A stretch of DNA of 64,000 nucleotides, taken from contig JAUFSD010000002.1 of NCBI GenBank assembly GCA_033030425.1, positions 744,001-808,000 on the forward strand, written 5' to 3'. A program made the translations under genes and the position numbers. Below, piece after piece: positions 32,001 to 43,338 of this stretch. The DNA is from Verpa conica (lineage: Eukaryota; Ascomycota; Pezizomycetes; Pezizales; Morchellaceae). Below the pieces are notes generated by a model. The model worked only from the letters and a program-made list of their open reading frames with translations. It ran no database searches and was not told where the DNA came from. The stretch's first letter is position 1. Each line of letters begins with the position of its first letter.

Positions 32001-34297
32001 GAGCGAGATTAAAACGGTTACAGTACTCGAGACAATTACTAGGAGTCGAACCGACGCAAACATTCCGTGATCTGCGAAGGCACTTACAAAGAGCATGATA
32101 CATCGGCGCTTAATTGTAGATAGGATCAGCTCCAAGAGGCACCACTGGGAGGTGGAAGCACCGACGAAGCCAGGGACATTCCTGCGGTGCCGCACACCAC
32201 CCACACCATCAATGCCTCCAAGCTTGCGCCTCAAACATGATACTCTTGTTATCGTAATGATACCCACCACCTTGAGCTTCAAGCCTAGGCTACCTATAAA
32301 GCCTTCAGCGTGAAATTCTCTTACCTTGACGATCAAGGCAATAATTACCTGCTATGAAGGGGCTCCTATCTAGCAATTTAGCATAGAACCTCAGCCATAA
32401 AACACAATTACCGACTTTTGAAAGAGTTCCGGAGTCTTAAAGCTAATGTCGTCAGTCGGTTATAACTTACCTACGATTTCCTAAGCCCCCATCAAAAACC
32501 AAGGCAAGGGCTGAAAGTAAACGAAGACTTATGTAGCGCTATTCCCTATCTTTGATAGCAGCTCCGTCTTTTTTCTAGCCCTTTCCTTGATGCGGAGGCC
32601 TTAAGAATTAGTGCCGCCATAGAGTGGGGAAACTTAGAAAGTTCATCCTATCGGGGCGTCTTAACGTATCAAGTACCTTGCTCGCCCGGGCAAAAAAAAA
32701 ACATAACCCCTGGCTGTGGCCCAAATCCAATATAAAACACTTAGGAGGGGTGTCTGGAAAACAGTCACAGCGGTTCCGACCTACCAGCGTGAGCGTATCC
32801 GTAGCACATGAGCATTCCAGGCAAATACTACGTAAACTACAGCGCGGAGTTTTCCATAGAGGGTGAACATCGCTAGTTTTATCGCCAATCAAAGTTTGTC
32901 TTATATAGTGACCCACTAGGTGTAATTACTCTCATCTGTCGATTCATGTGTGGCAGAGCCAGAAAGAAACCGAAAAAAAGGACAACTACATGTAGGTAGG
33001 TAGGCTATACCATCATGATGCAAACAGAGCCGCATAATCATAGAACCTCACTCGGTCCCCACATCGGGTGTGGCTGGTTCTCTACTGTGAAACAATATTT
33101 CTTTTTTAACGAACCCCAGATCCGGCTTAGTCCGTGCAGGGTTAGGCGGGTAGGCGGGTAGATGAGGCAGATCATGCAGGACAGGGTAAACTTCCCTTGC
33201 TTTGATTCGTCACTTGGTTGCTCTCCACATCCAAACACCCGCAACCCCATTGGTGTCTGTACCGATAAGTACGTATGCTCGTACAGTAAGATATCTAGCA
33301 ATTGGCTTGTTTAATAGAGTAAATGCCAAATCTGTAGCGATGCAGGTGGGTGTATCTAGTTGTTTCTCCTGCGATTGTGTTAGCTGCCTTAAAGCGAATT
33401 AATTGGTGTAACTAACCATAATTTCTTATATATGCCCTTTGTGTTTTTCGAAAAATAGAATTGCTAAATAGTGGGCGTGAGTAGCGAATTTAGACTCTAA
33501 AGAAGCGCAAATTCGTCTAGAAGAGTGATGAATTATAAGAAGAACTTAAGGAAATCTTGTAAAAACAACAAAACATCACAAAGGTGTGAAACTCATAGAA
33601 CCGTTTCCACCTAATAGGAGTCATCATCATCATATTCCTACCCCCGTTCGTATATACTGTGCTAAGTGACGGATCACAATTCCCTTGCCAAGGTGTTTGC
33701 TGGCCATATAATAAATTACCGATTATGATCAGTAAAGCTTGCTGGTCAAGTACTGGTATCTATAAGAACGAACGATCGTTACGATGGCCCAATTCCAAGT
33801 ACTGGATAATGTATTGTTCTTCGATAACAATTGATTGTCATGCACGATTAAGGCCCCCCCGTCGCAGTGTTACCCTCGAATGACACATCCCCACCCAGCC
33901 TTGGACGATAAATCCTGCCCATACCCCTGTCGATTTAAGGCAGCGACTTTAGATGTGGCTGCAGCCGTGGCTAACTACAAAAGCTGAGGGTGTGGTGCTG
34001 GTGGCTGAGCAATTCCGAGAGATACTATGTCTACAACTCTCCCTTTATAAAGCCATTCAGGCATCCACTTTTGTTAAAACCCCCTCCTTTCTAAAACATC
34101 CCTCAACCCAACCTCATCCCCACCGCTCCATCCTTCTGAGCACATCTCACGTCACCTCCCCCTTTTCTCCGTACCCCACAATTCTACTCATTCTATACAA
34201 CATCTCCACAAGCGTGTTGGGGATATCAAACCCAGATATAGCAGACCCTACGACTTTCCCCCGCAGCTTGCTGCGGTGGGGGTCACGTTTCTACGCG
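29082..34297. other. 5.2-kb gene-poor interval with a MITE
   Basis: No gene with family support. A 71-codon ORF at 29738-29953 (+) begins with a hydrophobic run but has no other support. ORFs around 31554-32336 lack coding character. A TA-flanked inverted-repeat element sits at 31122-31328. GGTTCGACTCC, an exact tRNA B-box, occurs on the minus strand at 32042-32052 without a convincing tRNA around it. From about 34070 a C/T-rich promoter-like tract leads into the next gene, with TTTATAAAG near 34045. Confidence 0.5.
31122..31328. mobile_element. second TA-flanked MITE, 207 bp
   Basis: The left end, TACTGTCGAAACTC then AAATTCGCTATGCGGGCG, is repeated inverted at the right end as TACCGTTGAAACTC then AAATTCGCTATGTGGGCG. 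The arms extend to about 45 bp with a 3-bp indel and several substitutions. TA stands at both outer ends. The interior is non-coding. Size is almost the same as the element at 21254-21463, but the repeats differ beyond CCGT, so this is probably a separate, older family. Confidence 0.75.
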
Positions 34298-35342
34298 ATG
34301 AAGATGCTGGGCCCAAGCCTGGCTGTTTCTGAGCAACCGTGCCCCCCACTGGTACGTCCTTTCTCTTTTTTTCCCTTCTCATCTTCCTTTAGAATATAAT
34401 ACTTACAAATTTCTGTCATTTAGTCTTGCATATACTCTAAACACCATACTGAGAGTATACAATCCCATATGGACAAAGATACAACTACTGCCGGAACTAG
34501 ACATCACAGAAACACTGTGACAATCGACTCTCTAGGTTTTGAGGAAACCCATAATGGATGGAAACACACTGGTCCAGGAGTGCGTATTTTGTTGGCGCTG
34601 TTAAGTTCTGTGACTGTATGTTTCCTCTTTCTCTCTATTCCTCTGACCTGATCTGAGATTTCTTTGGTGGATATATTGCTAACATTTTTTCATATAGATC
34701 TTCACGCAGGGCATTCTCCATAAGCTTCGGCACCGGAAAAGCGATTCACTCGCACCTTGCACATCGGTTGAAACATTCTTCTCGCCAGACACGATCTCTC
34801 CCGACTACCTTGGCGCTACCAATAATATGGTAGTACCAAGGCCCGACTTTCATTCATCTTTTCCTAATGATAATCTCACGAAGGTAGTAGGGTGCGCTGC
34901 GGCAACTATTCTGGTGGGTGACTACCAAAAGTTGTCTCTTAAAAAAACTTTGATCATTCTGTCCATCTTAGACAGGGAGATCAAAGTTCTTTTAAGTGTC
35001 AACTTTTGGTGCATTCCACGTACTATAGTGCTGCAGCGTTGCTTAAAACCAACAAGGTTAATCAACACAGCAAACTCGTCCCCAGACCAGCCTCTAGTAC
35101 AAAGCCAGTTCGAAAAGATCTTCTGCTCCTCCCCACCTTCAAAAAAACATATATTGAAGGCCCCTGAATTACGGATTAGTTCTTTGAATCGGACCACAAG
35201 GTATTTCACCTCTTTGACTACACTCGACTGTGAATTATGGCTGATCACTCGAAGTTCAAGTCCCTTTCACGCGCAAAGACGTCGAAACTGCGGTTATCAT
35301 CGCTGTTTCCCTTCGCTCTGCCACCCACCTATACTGAATTAA
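34298..35342 (+). CDS. uncharacterised split gene carrying an 87-bp palindrome; 3' end uncertain
   Basis: Exons 34298-34351, 34424-34615 and from 34698 join in phase 0 through introns 34352-34423 (GTACGT..TTTAG) and 34616-34697 (GTATGT..ATATAG). The predicted protein starts MKMLGPSLAVSEQPCPPL, has one possible hydrophobic segment (VRILLALLSSVTIFTQGIL) and no recognised domain. The third exon stays open through the palindrome at 34924-35010 to a TAA at 35340-35342, giving 296 aa, but text after the palindrome no longer looks coding. An alternative is that the palindrome lies in an intron (GTGGGT at about 34916 to an AG near 35184), after which FFESDHKVFHLFDYTRL ends at a TGA four bases before the start of the C2H2 gene. 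The overlap with that gene's first exon is unresolved. Confidence 0.42.
34924..35010. repeat. 87-bp near-perfect palindrome
   Basis: Arms 34924-34955 and 34979-35010 are 32 bp with 29 matches, starting ACCAAAAGTTG. The 23-bp centre itself contains CTGTC..GACAG, so almost the whole unit would fold into one hairpin. Its size and position inside a gene suggest a very small MITE, but no target duplication is visible. Confidence 0.8.
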
Positions 35343-36825
35343 GAGCAACCCCCACTTCTGAAAAACTTTTGTCCAGTGAGTTGTTTGGTAGCCATTGTTA
35401 ACAATCCTATTTACAATAACTAATATTATGGAAAAGAATCTTCGCACAGAGCCTCTCCTACCCAAGTCTAAGATCAAGCTCGCCGGAATACCTCTGCTTC
35501 CTATAAGCATTTATATGTCTAAAAAATCTCCTCCCCACTTGAAGATGTCCTTCTCACCCGAAGACTCGATGGAGGGTTTACTGTATTCCGACTCCCAAAT
35601 TACGGGCCAGGGTTTAAACTTTGATGACTGGTTGAGGCCGGGATGCACCGAGGATGCGGGTGAAAATATAACGAACGGTGAGATGGATGACCTCCAATAT
35701 CTCCAGTTTTCGCGCGAATCAAATAATCCTTATACCTACTACATAGATGAACACCATCTAACACAACACATTTTCGAACCAATAGACCAACCCGTAAGTC
35801 CTTCCTCCAGTGGCGAACCCCAAATCCATACCCCAAGCAGTTCTCCACCGAGTGATTTTTCCTCCCCCGGAGTCTATACTCCGGTAGGCGATCATTCCCC
35901 GCTAGGTGATCATCCTCCGCTAGGCGATTACTATTCCCCAGGGGATTGCTTGCTGCCAGTGGATTATTTCTCGACAGAGGATTTCCTTACAGAAAGCCCT
36001 ATCTCACTTGTCAGTTCCCCATTACCTACAAACTTTTCCCCCTCGCCCGTCAATCCCTCACCCCCATACGTCTTCAACGCAGTCCCAGACCTTGACGAGC
36101 TTGAGATGGTGAACAATATTGATCCGGCTCTGGAAAATCAGGTGTTGACCGAGATCAACGAGATGCCTTACTCTCCGTTGGTACTTGAGCTTTCAGAAAC
36201 ACCCACCTCTCCTGAGTTTGGCTCCTTCTCTACTCCGGCTGCCCCAGCTGCCCTAGCTCTCCCCTCTATTCCTTCTTCCTCCGCCCCTCTTCATCCTTCA
36301 TCCCCCACACCCTCCTTCAATACCAGTTACCGAATCGCTGTCTCGCCTCCCTCTTCTGACGCACCTGAGGCTTCTCCATCGGTGGGCTCTCCTCTTACTT
36401 CAGCTAGTCCTCGCAACGGGCGTGGTAGAATTGGTACACCCCCGCAACGTAGACGCCGCCCATCCAATCCGTCCGGCATAACAAAAAAATACCGCTGTGA
36501 TTTCCCCGGATGCCTAAAGGTGTGTGAGCGACCATGTGACCTCAAGAAGCATAAGAAGCGCCATGAGAAGCCTTTCGATTGTCGGTACAAGGGTTGTGAT
36601 AGTTGCGGATTCTCGACCGAAAAGGACAGAGAAAGGCATGAGAAGTCCAAGCACAAGAAAAATGAACATCTCATCTGTATTCGCTGTGGGCACACGACAG
36701 CTCGCAAAGACAACATGAAGGATCATGTCAGACGTCGTCATTCCGATTACGACCTGAAAGGGACCATGGATTGTATTATGAAGACGGAGGGTGCAGGATG
36801 CGCGTCACCTTCAGATCAGGACTAG
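35237..36825 (+). CDS. C2H2 zinc-finger transcription factor
   Basis: Preferred model: exons 35237-35375 and 35450-36825 (1515 nt, 504 aa), intron 35376-35449 (GTGAGT, branch ATAACTAAT, CACAG). The start MADHSKFKSLSRAKTSK has a strong context (A at -3, G at +4), and the join gives LLS-KPLLPKSKIK. If this intron is wrong the protein begins at a downstream Met (35428 or later). The middle is Ser/Pro-rich and acidic, a likely activation region, with short GDHSPLGDHPPLGD repeats. Three zinc fingers lie at the C-terminus: CDFPGCLKVCERPCDLKKH (the classical C-x4-C-x12-H type), a second one with CRYKGCDSCGF and H-x4-H, and CIRCGHTTARKDNMKDHVRR with final His. An RRRR-type basic stretch before finger 1 may serve nuclear import. 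Target genes unknown. Confidence 0.86.
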
Positions 36826-37636
36826 ATTTTAAGTTCAAGACACATTTGTGGAAGTAAGTTCTTTCTTCGTTACTTTCCAAGATCTTACAAGTGGCTTATA
36901 TAACTTTAGATGACTTATCTTTGTTATTTTTGTTTTTTACTTTTTAGCGGTTAAGCGTTTTTGATTTTCGTTTCTTTTCTGGGTTTTTGCGTTTGCTTTT
37001 TTATCTAGGTTTCTTTTGGTTATTGGTTGGATATTTCGGTGTATCAAAAAGGTAGTGAGTACATGTAGTACTTCAGATGTCGGTGGATTTCAGGATTTCT
37101 ATTGTTTTTGTATTTATGGTTAATATAACTGACTTACATGTAAACTTCTCTTGAGTTCTGCACATAATAAATAAATAACCCAGAAATTCAGCGTTCTCAC
37201 TGAACTTCGTAGAATACATGTATTCGCTGCTACATACCCTATGTGACCATTTTATAGTATGCAAGGGAAATTTAACCCGAGTGATATTTTATGAGGCAAA
37301 TAGCCTACTTACCTTTTTTATTTATCTTACCTAGAAGTAAGGTTTTAAATCTAACAGTTCACTTGAACCTAACAAACTTGTACTCCATAGAGCTATCCGA
37401 TAGCTATGTAGCTACGGGAAATCAAAGCCTAGTTATATAGTATAGAGTCTAGTAGATATTCTCGTAATAATATAGTTGCCGAACAAGGCATGAAGAATAC
37501 CATGGAGTTCTCCTAGATTCAAGCTAACCTAGATGATATATGTCGCCGTTCCAAAAAGAGGGGAGTCTAAAGAAACTCCCCATTGTAAATCGCCCAGCTT
37601 TATAAGATCTACAATTACTACATGTATTCTATTACT
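36826..37636. other. 3' flank, T-rich; no gene
   Basis: The first 200 bp after the zinc-finger stop are strongly T-rich (TTTTTGTTTTTTAC), probably the 3' UTR and polyadenylation region. The rest is AT-rich between two convergent genes. Confidence 0.5.
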
Positions 37637-38931
37637 TTACCATGAAGGAAGATAAGTCACTTTTCCGCTCGAGCTATCCTCAACAAATATACCTCCATAA
37701 ATAAGTCCCTCATTCAAATTTGATTGTTGGTAACCTTCATGCGCTACATCGCTCGAGGGCCCAGTTGGAAGCTTTAGAATACCGATATGCGCTAAATATA
37801 GAAGAAAAAAACAATTAGCTCACGTCTCTGGATAAAGACTTGAAGATCTATTTAGCTCACCTTGTCCTTTTCCTGTAGCATCATTAGCACGAGTCTGAAC
37901 GACCTTCTTGAGTTGCGCATAGCCAGCGGAGTAGAAAACTGCGATAGTGCTGTAAAAGAAAAGAAAAAAAAGATTTTATAAGTAAATCTCCCTTCATTCT
38001 AGGTAGTAGCGCGAGGATAGACTACTTATTATTCCAGTTGGTCTCAATGGCAAAGTTATGCCACGACCCATTTTTCTTAAATGGAACAGAGAACAGGACC
38101 TCTTCTGCTGCTCCGCCAGCGGTTGAGCTCCCTATTCTCAGGGTTCTAGCATCGTCGGCTGGTACTTTCGCTACACCGTAGGCGGTTCCGGTCTTTAGTG
38201 TCCAGACGTGACTGCTGTAGTCATTTGTCTCGATAAAAGCTAGCTATATATATTTTTCAGAATTTCCCTTGAGACATATTACTAAGAAGGTAAACAAACT
38301 TCATACTGATGCGAGTAGTTCAGCGGGCGGTATTGGTCTTCCTTGATTGAAAAATGGAAGGTGGTGATGCCATTCACGGTAGCATCTGTTCCATTGTTTA
38401 CGCCTGGTAATAGCTCTGATCTGCGGAATCCAGCTTGTGGGTTTCCTCCAGGGGAAAAAATCGATTTGTCACTACACGAGCGAGTCTAGTCAGTCACAAT
38501 TCTATTATAGAGAACGGCTCGCTTTCAGAAAAAGATATATATATACTTAATTGTGACTTCAATCGCTTTTGACCCTTTCAAATCGAACTACAAGACTGCG
38601 TTAGCTACTAATCTGTATAAGATACTACTTAAAGAGATCTTCTTACCAGTGACGGTTCGACCCAAGGGAATTTCGCAACCTCGGACCATTTCTGACCTAA
38701 TTGAAGTTCAGACAACACCTTTAAACGTTACTAAAAACCAAGAATCATACCTGCCCCAAGTATATACTCCGCACTATACAGTGACGTGGAATAGCTATCC
38801 AAATCCGTCAAGGTTGTCTTCAACGGGAGTCTCCCATCGAACAGAATATTTGAGTCTCCCTTTACAGGCGTAGAAACTACTGCGCTAGAAAGCGCAACCG
38901 CAGCGACAATCAAAGCGTGAAAGAATGTCAT
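37637..38931 (-). CDS. secreted polysaccharide lyase family 20 (glucuronan lyase-like)
   Basis: Seven exons: 38931-38751, 38696-38647, 38587-38547, 38471-38300, 38243-38026, 37949-37861 and 37791-37637 (906 nt, 301 aa). All six introns (54-76 bp) end in AG and the frame is kept throughout. No single ORF reveals the gene because most exons are short. A signal peptide (MTFFHALIVAAVALSSAVVS) is followed by FDGRLPLKTTLTDLDS, KWSEVAKFP, GGNPQAGFRRSELLPGVNNG (residues 99-118), TTFHFSIKEDQYRPLNYSHQ, FIETNDYSSHVWTLKTG, SWHNFAIETNWNN and IGILKLPTGP. These blocks follow the PL20 / Pfam 'Polysacc_lyase' family, whose Trichoderma member cleaves beta-1,4-glucuronan by elimination. Members are secreted beta-jelly-roll proteins of about 230-300 residues. 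Whether this copy acts on glucuronan is inferred. Confidence 0.88.
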
Positions 38932-38990
38932 TTCTCGAATGAATTATGGATTGGATGAGAGATTAGTTAAGAGATTTGCAGATGCCTAGA

Positions 38991-38997
38991 TTATATA
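38991..38997 (-). promoter_or_regulatory. TATA-like box of the PL20 gene
   Basis: TATATAA on the minus strand, 60 bp upstream of the ATG at 38931. Inferred from position and composition. Confidence 0.45.
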
Positions 38998-41159
38998 CTA
39001 GTTATAGGTTCTTGGGGGGAGGAGAGTACCCCGGATCTGTTAATATGTAGTTGATAAAAACACGGGAAATTAAAACAACGGAACGGTAACAACCAAGCCG
39101 ATATTACCATACTAGCTACACACAGCCGTCGGAAGCACGGGCCGGTGAGCAGTCCGAGACTATAAAGGGATATAATATTTAAAAGGCACCTAGCATAAAG
39201 CTTAAATATCCCACTCGGCATTCTTTTTTGTGTTTTAATAAACAGTCAGTTCTGTATATTTAGGATTTAGTACCCACATGGCCGGGTAGGCCGCTAGGTG
39301 TTTGAGTTGTGGACATACGGGGATTTGAGGTGCGAGGTTTGTAGTGCTTGCTTGTACCTTGAACCGGTTGGTGTATTCCGCACTCACTAGGGTGAAGCGG
39401 GCCTCTCTGGCCAAGAGCTACATTCACTTACGATATGGTCAAATCATAGTTTGTCACTCGAGTTGATGCTTGGCACGTGACCGGCGCGGGTACGACCAAG
39501 AAATCTCACTGCTCTAAAACATTACATGAGCGATTAAGAAGACCTGTGGTCGCAAGTCCGCACTGTTGGAAAGATCTCCGGACGGAACGGATTTACTCTG
39601 CTTCCTAGACACAAGGTCCCAGAAACTCGGGGATTATGCCGGTAAAAGCGTGCGTATACCGTTTAGTGATAGAAATGTCAAAAATTGCACCAAAGATTGT
39701 ACAAAAATCGCTAAAATTACACCTTTTAGACAATATTTTATAATTTAATCCTTTTCTAACCCCTGCAAAGATTTTTAGAAGGGATATTATAGTATTAGGT
39801 ATGAGATCTAGTTACTAGACTAGAACACTATGGGTTATCCCGCTTTCAGGGGATATTGTGCTGTGGCGGGATTTGGAATGAAGTAAAATTACTAAATCTT
39901 TTATGAAATCTCGAGAAACACCATGTTCTCCAACTTCTAATATGTATTTACATATGAAATATGGGTTTTTTTAATTGTGCCTTATTTGGGTTCTAGTTAC
40001 ACGTACACTGAGCTGTTTATATTCAAAGTTCTGAAGATTTCTGACTTTAGGTTAGTGGTAGTTCTGTAAGGGGTTAATATTTTATATAGTTTTAAATGGT
40101 TTGAAGGCGTTTATGGCCCTAGAACTATATGTACTTTAAGAGTACCCTATTTCCTTCAACTTTAGGTATAAAGTTCCGAAACCTTTGGGTATAGTATTGC
40201 ACTGATATTTACCTGACTACCCAGGGCCATTTGGCTCGTGTTGCATGGCTAGCTAGTTTCATAAAATCTATATAAAGATATGTCATCGGTCAAAGGACCT
40301 GAGTTTGAGCTTTTACCATGTACAAGCTAGATCGGGAGGCTTTTTGAGACATGTTGTATTGCGGCCCCTTCCGGAAAAACCCCATGTTTAACCTTAGATC
40401 GAAGTGCAAGGGCAAGACACTTCTGTTATGAATAGCTCAGACTTGTGTGTATGGCTTGAATACCACAAACTGTGGTTTCGGCCGATTTGTAGTCGTGGCA
40501 GCCGGCCTCAAGCCCCGGTGCCACGACTATAAACCCCGAAGGTTGCGTAGTTATTTATCAAGTAGTCCTAGCTAGCTTACTATATCTACGTGTTCGAACC
40601 GTGGTGGTGAGTTCAAACGTCAGGTTGTCGGCTCAGTCGTAGGACTAGGGTAATCCATGATACCGTTACACAATGGTCCCAGGACCAGGGTTAGGGGGAC
40701 TTAACACCCGGGACGCATCTCTTCTAGAATCTCAAAATCGCCTACTTCTCTGCATGCGCACACATCATGTCATAATACCTGTTGCATGCGCACCAAGACT
40801 TCTGTTTCTACAATCAACTAAATAGTGCTGGTTCGAGCTATTAGTCGGACATGTGTACTTCGGTCTTCAGCTAAATATTCACTGGCAAAAAGCAGGACAA
40901 GATAAAATAGCTCTTGATTTTTACCACAGCGTAATGACTGGGTATTTGTATACACTATAAATGTACGAAATGAAAAATATACAAAAGGAAATATGCAGTA
41001 ATGCAGTGTGGGTATACCCCGATACAGTCCGTGAGCCCCAAAAAAGAAAATGCTAACTTTCGCTACCCCAAAATAAAGATTTAACGCCGATAAAAATGAA
41101 AAGCTGGCTCGGCCCTATTGAACATATTTCGTAAAGATTTTTTGAGTGGTGAAGGTAGG
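38998..41159. other. 2.2-kb intergenic region; one strong hairpin
   Basis: No gene recognised. AT-rich between 39700 and 40200. At 40490-40529 TAGTCGTGGCA and TGCCACGACTA form a perfect 11-bp stem extended by CCGG/CCGG. Confidence 0.5.
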
Positions 41160-41604
41160 TTATGTGAGGAGGATGGGTGATGATGGTGATGACGGGTGAT
41201 GGATGAATGAATCTTATGTAGAACTAACTACACAGAAACCCTCCAGTATGTACTAGCCGCACCTGTTATGGCTGCGGTCTTGGAGATGACGGAGATGGAG
41301 GTGATGGAGATAATAGAGATAAAGATAATGGATAGTGAGGTGATGGTGGTAATGATAATGTTCATGGTAGGTATGGCAGTCGTATTGATAGAGGTGGCTG
41401 TGGTGCTGACAGCCTCAAGGATAAAGTATTGATAAGAGATACATTGTAGTTCCAGCTACAAGGCAACTAATCGATATATACTATGCACCAATGACATTGA
41501 TGATCGTGATAAAGTTGATGGTGATGTTGATATTGACTGTGACGGCGATAGTGAGGGTGATCGTGGTGAGAATTGTGATGAGGATGGTCTTGAGGGTCTT
41601 CATT
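41160..41604. repeat. GAT/GGT trinucleotide-rich tract, Ile/Thr-rich on the minus strand
   Basis: Degenerate (GAT)n/(GGT)n sequence, purine-G/T-biased. On the minus strand it reads as Ile/Thr/Ser peptides in two blocks, one of which is a complete 40-codon ORF from an ATG at 41603 (MKTLKTILITILTTITLTIA) to a TAG at 41481. It may be a decayed low-complexity gene or just a simple-sequence tract. Confidence 0.6.
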
Positions 41605-41709
41605 GTAACGTCGGTGGTGGGGTGCTTAACCTTTCTTCCTATTTCGTCTAACGGCCCTTGAAACTGTCAGTGTCATAACTCACAAGGCCAAAGAAACAAC
41701 AAAGAGCAC

Positions 41710-43338
41710 TTACGGCACTGGTCGATATCTATCTCCTCCTCCTATTCTTTCTATCTCGACTTTCATCTCGACCATTCGGCCTTGGATTCTTGTCCTGATA
41801 TCTTCGATCCTTCTACACCCTTCACGTAGAGCTTCAATCTCTTCCGGGCTAGGTCCAAGGATTGCTTTCTCCTGTGGTATGTGTCGTGGTGCGGCTGGTG
41901 CCAGCTCAATCGGAGCCGGCTTTGGGGGTGCTATAGGCTCTTGATCACAAACGACCATGACACCGCTAAAACCCAAAACCTCAGGCTCCTCAATAGCTCT
42001 TCTGGGGCTACGGCTGATCAAACCGCTTTCCCACCCGCGTTCAAGATCTTGCCCGCCACTCCGGACCTCTAGCCACTGACCGAGTCTTCGCACCGGGCGA
42101 AACTGCTGAAACCATCTTCCGGCCAAAAGACCCCACGCACTAATACCGACTACAATAAAACCACCCATGACCATAATAGTCCAGAGCGGTATCATAACAA
42201 TCGAAAGAATAATCCTGATGGATAATGACTCCCCAGGCCGGTGCTCAGGGAGGTTCTGGTAACCCAGAAAGTAGATGAAGAAGATTACCGCTTGGAGTGG
42301 CCCAAGTATCCAAGTCGCCGTAGAGACTAGAGGTAAGGAAAGGGACTCGTGAACTTGTGTCTGGATTTGTTGTTTCTCCAGGTGTGGGAGACTCGGGAAA
42401 GATAAAGAAAGCAGGAGACTAATAAGCCTGTTGAGTAGAAATAGAACAAAGCACGAGAACAAAACCAGTAAGACTGTGTTGAGAAAACAGATGATCGGAT
42501 TCGCCAGGATATCGGCAGAGATGTCGTTGGTCGGGGCGATGAACTGGTGGTGCCATGATGCGCCAGGCTGAGGCAGTTCCTGATGTATCTAGTTGCGTCA
42601 GGACAATTGACCAACAAGACTCACGACGACTGTGACAGGCAGAAAGCCTGTGTGGGGCAGTAAAAATACGGGGGACGGGAACGGATAAGCAGAAACATAG
42701 CGATCCACAGGCTGAGGCGCAGATTCAGACGTGCAGAGAAGGTATCCACATGGAAGAGCACCACAGGCTACCAAAAGATCGATGCTATGAATATAGGATC
42801 GCTGCCAACGACGCGCAGAGACGGGGCCAGCAATGATAGGTCAAGGTGTCTAACAAAGCGGCAGGGGGTTGGAGAGGGCTTACCGCGCAGCCCAAAAAAA
42901 GAAGAGACAAATAAAACAAAGCCAAGAGTAAAGGAACCCACAGAAAGGAGAGAGTTGGGGGGGGGACAAATTTGCTCTTACCGTACTGTTACTCCTTCCG
43001 TGGTTCATGACCGTCGTAAAGCTCCTCCAGATAAGCAACCCCCTCACTAGTAATGGTTGACTTAACAATTCGGAGAGCCGTCCACTTGACTCCCCGCCTT
43101 GGAACCGTGGAGAAAACGCAAGTACCATATCTTGAGCGAACCAGAATTCACTCAGTGCAAGTACTAAATGCCTAAACAGAAGGATGGCGTCCGCGAAGGG
43201 AAAACGAAATCCGGGTGAAAGTCGGCAAACACCGGTAGACTGGTAAAGGAAGTATCGTAATTGTACTGACCTGCATATCCCAGGGTTCTCAGGGTTGCCA
43301 TCGTGTGTTAAGTAATTTCCATAAAGAAAAACCATCAT
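41710..43338 (-). CDS. uncharacterised multi-pass membrane protein, last exon clear, 5' part unresolved
   Basis: The last exon is well supported: acceptor CAACTAG just before 42588, then a 293-codon frame to the stop at 41710. It holds hydrophobic segments at ANPIICFLNTVLLVLFSC and following, WILGPLQAVIFFIYFLGY, and LSIVMIPLWTIMVMGGFIVV, then a polar Pro/Ala/Glu tail with a heptad-like, probably coiled-coil end (EEIEALREGCRRIEDIRTRI). Upstream, 42880-43338 has an ORF containing NYLTHDGNPENPGI, which recalls the N-terminus of fungal membrane proteins of unknown function. The exons between 42588 and 43338 could not be chained, since some apparent introns would be only 31-36 bp. A frameshift or a very short intron remains possible. 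Confidence 0.5.

Noticed and set aside
32042..32052. GGTTCGACTCC on the minus strand, an exact tRNA B-box / T-arm match
   Set aside because: No matching A-box, D-arm or anticodon arm at the right distance; the best acceptor pairing is only six bases and needs an 84-nt molecule. Treated as chance or a SINE scrap.
36327..36741. ORFs of 75-129 codons antisense to the zinc-finger exon
   Set aside because: They are shadows of the strongly biased zinc-finger and Ser/Pro coding sequence.
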